A DNA stretch of 6,547 nt, taken from the NCBI GenBank assembly GCA_041650475.1, contig JBAZLD010000031.1, positions 1 through 6,547 on the forward strand, read 5' to 3'. Positions 5,241-6,547 of the stretch are shown here, in pieces. This stretch comes from JAIPGX01 sp041650475 (GTDB taxonomy: Bacteria; Babelota; Babeliae; Babelales; UASB340). Position 1 is the stretch's first letter, and each line of letters starts with the position of its first letter. A program made the translations under genes and the position numbers. The notes beneath the pieces were generated by a model, which did not search any database, was not told where the DNA came from, and saw only the letters and a list, made by a program, of their open reading frames with translations.

Positions 5241-6547
5241 TCACCTGTCTTTGCGGGGTAGGCCGTTGGCGCTTGCGTCCTGGCTGGAACTTTCTTCGAT
5301 GAGGATGCGTTTGAGGATTTTTCCCGATGAATTTTTCGGCAATTCATTCCTGATTTCTATTTTTCTGGGAATTTTGTAGTCTGCCAGATGCGGCCGCAGA
5401 TAGACGATGATATCGTGGCTGGTCAGAGAGCCTTCTTTTTTGAGCACGACATACCCTTTAGGCACTTCGCCTTTGTGCGGGTCGGGAACGCCGATGACGG
5501 CCGCTTCCCTGATAGCCGGGTGCCTGTAGAGGACTTCTTCGATCTCTCGAGGGTACACGTTCAGGCCCCTGACATTGACCATATCTTTTTTGCGGCCCAT
5601 GATCACGATGTATCCGTCCCGGTCGATCCTGGCCATATCGCCGGTCAGAAGCCAGCCGTCTTTTAAGGCCTGACCGTTGTCCTCCTCTTTTTTATAATAG
5701 CCGAGCATGACGTTGGGCCCCTTGACGCACAGTTCCCCCTCTTGCTCCGGACCGAGGGCGTCTCCGCGATCGTTGACGATCTTCACGCGGACATCCGGGA
5801 GCGGCAGGCCGATGGAGCCCGGTTTTCGCGGCCCCCGAAGAGGGTTGAGGGAGACGACGGGCGAGGCCTCCGTCAGCCCATAGCCTTCCAGGAGCGGCAT
5901 ACGGAATTTTTTTTCAAATCCAAGAAAAACCTCGACGGGGAGGGCCGCCGCTCCCGAAATGGCCAGTCGGATGGGATTGAGCAGCCGCAGGAGAACCGGA
6001 GGCAGAAATCGCGGGAGTTTCGTGTCCTTGAGGATGCCGTAGATGGATGGGATGCCGACGAAGATCGTGACGCGGTGTTTGCGGATCGTCCTTAAGAGTT
6101 TTTTGATCGGCCGGGGCGATTTCATGATGACGGTTTTGGCCCCCGCGACCAAAGGCATGAGCATACAGACCGTTGCCGCAAAGGAATGGAAGAGCGGCAG
6201 AAAGCAAATGAACGTATCTTTGGGGGAAACCCGGATGCATTGCGAAGAAGAGCGGACATTGGACAGAAGATTGCCGTGGGTCAGCATCGCGGCTTTGGGA
6301 TGGCCTGTCGTGCCGGATGTGTAGAGAAAGACGGCCAGCTCATTTGGCCCGCTGGCATCTTTTTGAGGGTGATGGAAATTTTCCTTTTCGAGAGGTTGGT
6401 CCCTGATCCATGAAGCCTGGAGCACAAACGCCAATTTATCCGTCATGGCGCTGAGTTCATCGGCCATGCAGGCATAAGCGGCCGAAGTGATGAGGCCCGT
6501 TGCCTCCGAATCGTCAAGGATATATTTGATCTCTTCGCGCTTGAACA
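5241..6547 (-). CDS. Acyl-CoA/acyl-ACP synthetase (AMP-forming, FadD-like), 5' end cut by window edge
   Basis: The frame is open from the right edge to TGA at 5241-5243, giving 434 visible residues. It begins inside the N-terminal domain (FKREEIKYILDDSEATGLI), so roughly the first 80-130 residues are missing. An internal ATG at 6467 is not the start. Numbered from the first visible full codon, the ANL-superfamily motifs are: P-loop YTSGTTGHPK (75-84), YGLTE (222-226), TGD (301-303), the hinge GRKKD with NVRGLNVYPREIEE (317-336), and SSGK with the catalytic lysine (K409). The reaction is fatty acid + ATP to acyl-AMP, then thioester formation. The hinge and GWLLTGD stretch are close to the long-chain fatty-acyl ligase signature. 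Substrate and acceptor (CoA or ACP) cannot be fixed without the N-terminus. No fatty-acid gene is beside it. Confidence 0.93.
   Translation of the reverse strand, partial: FKREEIKYILDDSEATGLITSAAYACMADELSAMTDKLAFVLQASWIRDQPLEKENFHHPQKDASGPNELAVFLYTSGTTGHPKAAMLTHGNLLSNVRSSSQCIRVSPKDTFICFLPLFHSFAATVCMLMPLVAGAKTVIMKSPRPIKKLLRTIRKHRVTIFVGIPSIYGILKDTKLPRFLPPVLLRLLNPIRLAISGAAALPVEVFLGFEKKFRMPLLEGYGLTEASPVVSLNPLRGPRKPGSIGLPLPDVRVKIVNDRGDALGPEQEGELCVKGPNVMLGYYKKEEDNGQALKDGWLLTGDMARIDRDGYIVIMGRKKDMVNVRGLNVYPREIEEVLYRHPAIREAAVIGVPDPHKGEVPKGYVVLKKEGSLTSHDIIVYLRPHLADYKIPRKIEIRNELPKNSSGKILKRILIEESSSQDASANGLPRKDR

Overview
The window looks like ordinary chromosomal DNA from a free-living bacterium with a Gram-negative-type envelope. 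It carries a lipobox lipoprotein with a peptidoglycan-binding domain, a signal-peptide protein, LexA, a receiver domain, STAS and PilZ domains, an acyl-CoA-synthetase-family enzyme and several consensus-like sigma70 promoters. Base composition is fairly balanced. The many short uncharacterised genes and the STAS-PilZ fusion would suit an uncultivated PVC-like lineage such as Omnitrophota, but that placement is an impression, not something the sequence proves. No phage, IS, CRISPR, tRNA or rRNA signal was seen.

Layout: nine of ten genes are on the minus strand, so the window is best read from right to left. (1) 6547-5241: an AMP-forming acyl-CoA/acyl-ACP synthetase whose N-terminus is cut off by the window edge. 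(2) A strong promoter just past its stop (5233-5205) starts a run of three genes: a one-TM protein of unknown function (5106-4723), a small helical protein (4646-4326), and lexA (4329-3733), which overlaps the previous gene by ATGA. (3) 3343-3642 is the only plus-strand gene, a 99-residue three-helix membrane protein. It converges on lexA across a hairpin-rich gap and diverges from the next unit through back-to-back promoters. (4) 3203-1834: a membrane-anchored coiled-coil protein translationally coupled by ATGA to a secreted protein. (5) 1800-658: a stand-alone response-regulator receiver followed by a STAS-PilZ fusion, a compact signalling pair. (6) 373-1: a lipoprotein with a peptidoglycan-binding domain, cut by the left edge and preceded by a promoter with perfect -35 and -10 hexamers.

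The most interesting points are the signalling pair (receiver plus a STAS-PilZ protein with an intact c-di-GMP signature but no phosphorylatable serine), the two unknown genes apparently co-transcribed with lexA, and two promoters whose -10 boxes lie so close to the start codon that the mRNAs may be leaderless. I found nothing that amounts to a clear new defence or mobile system.
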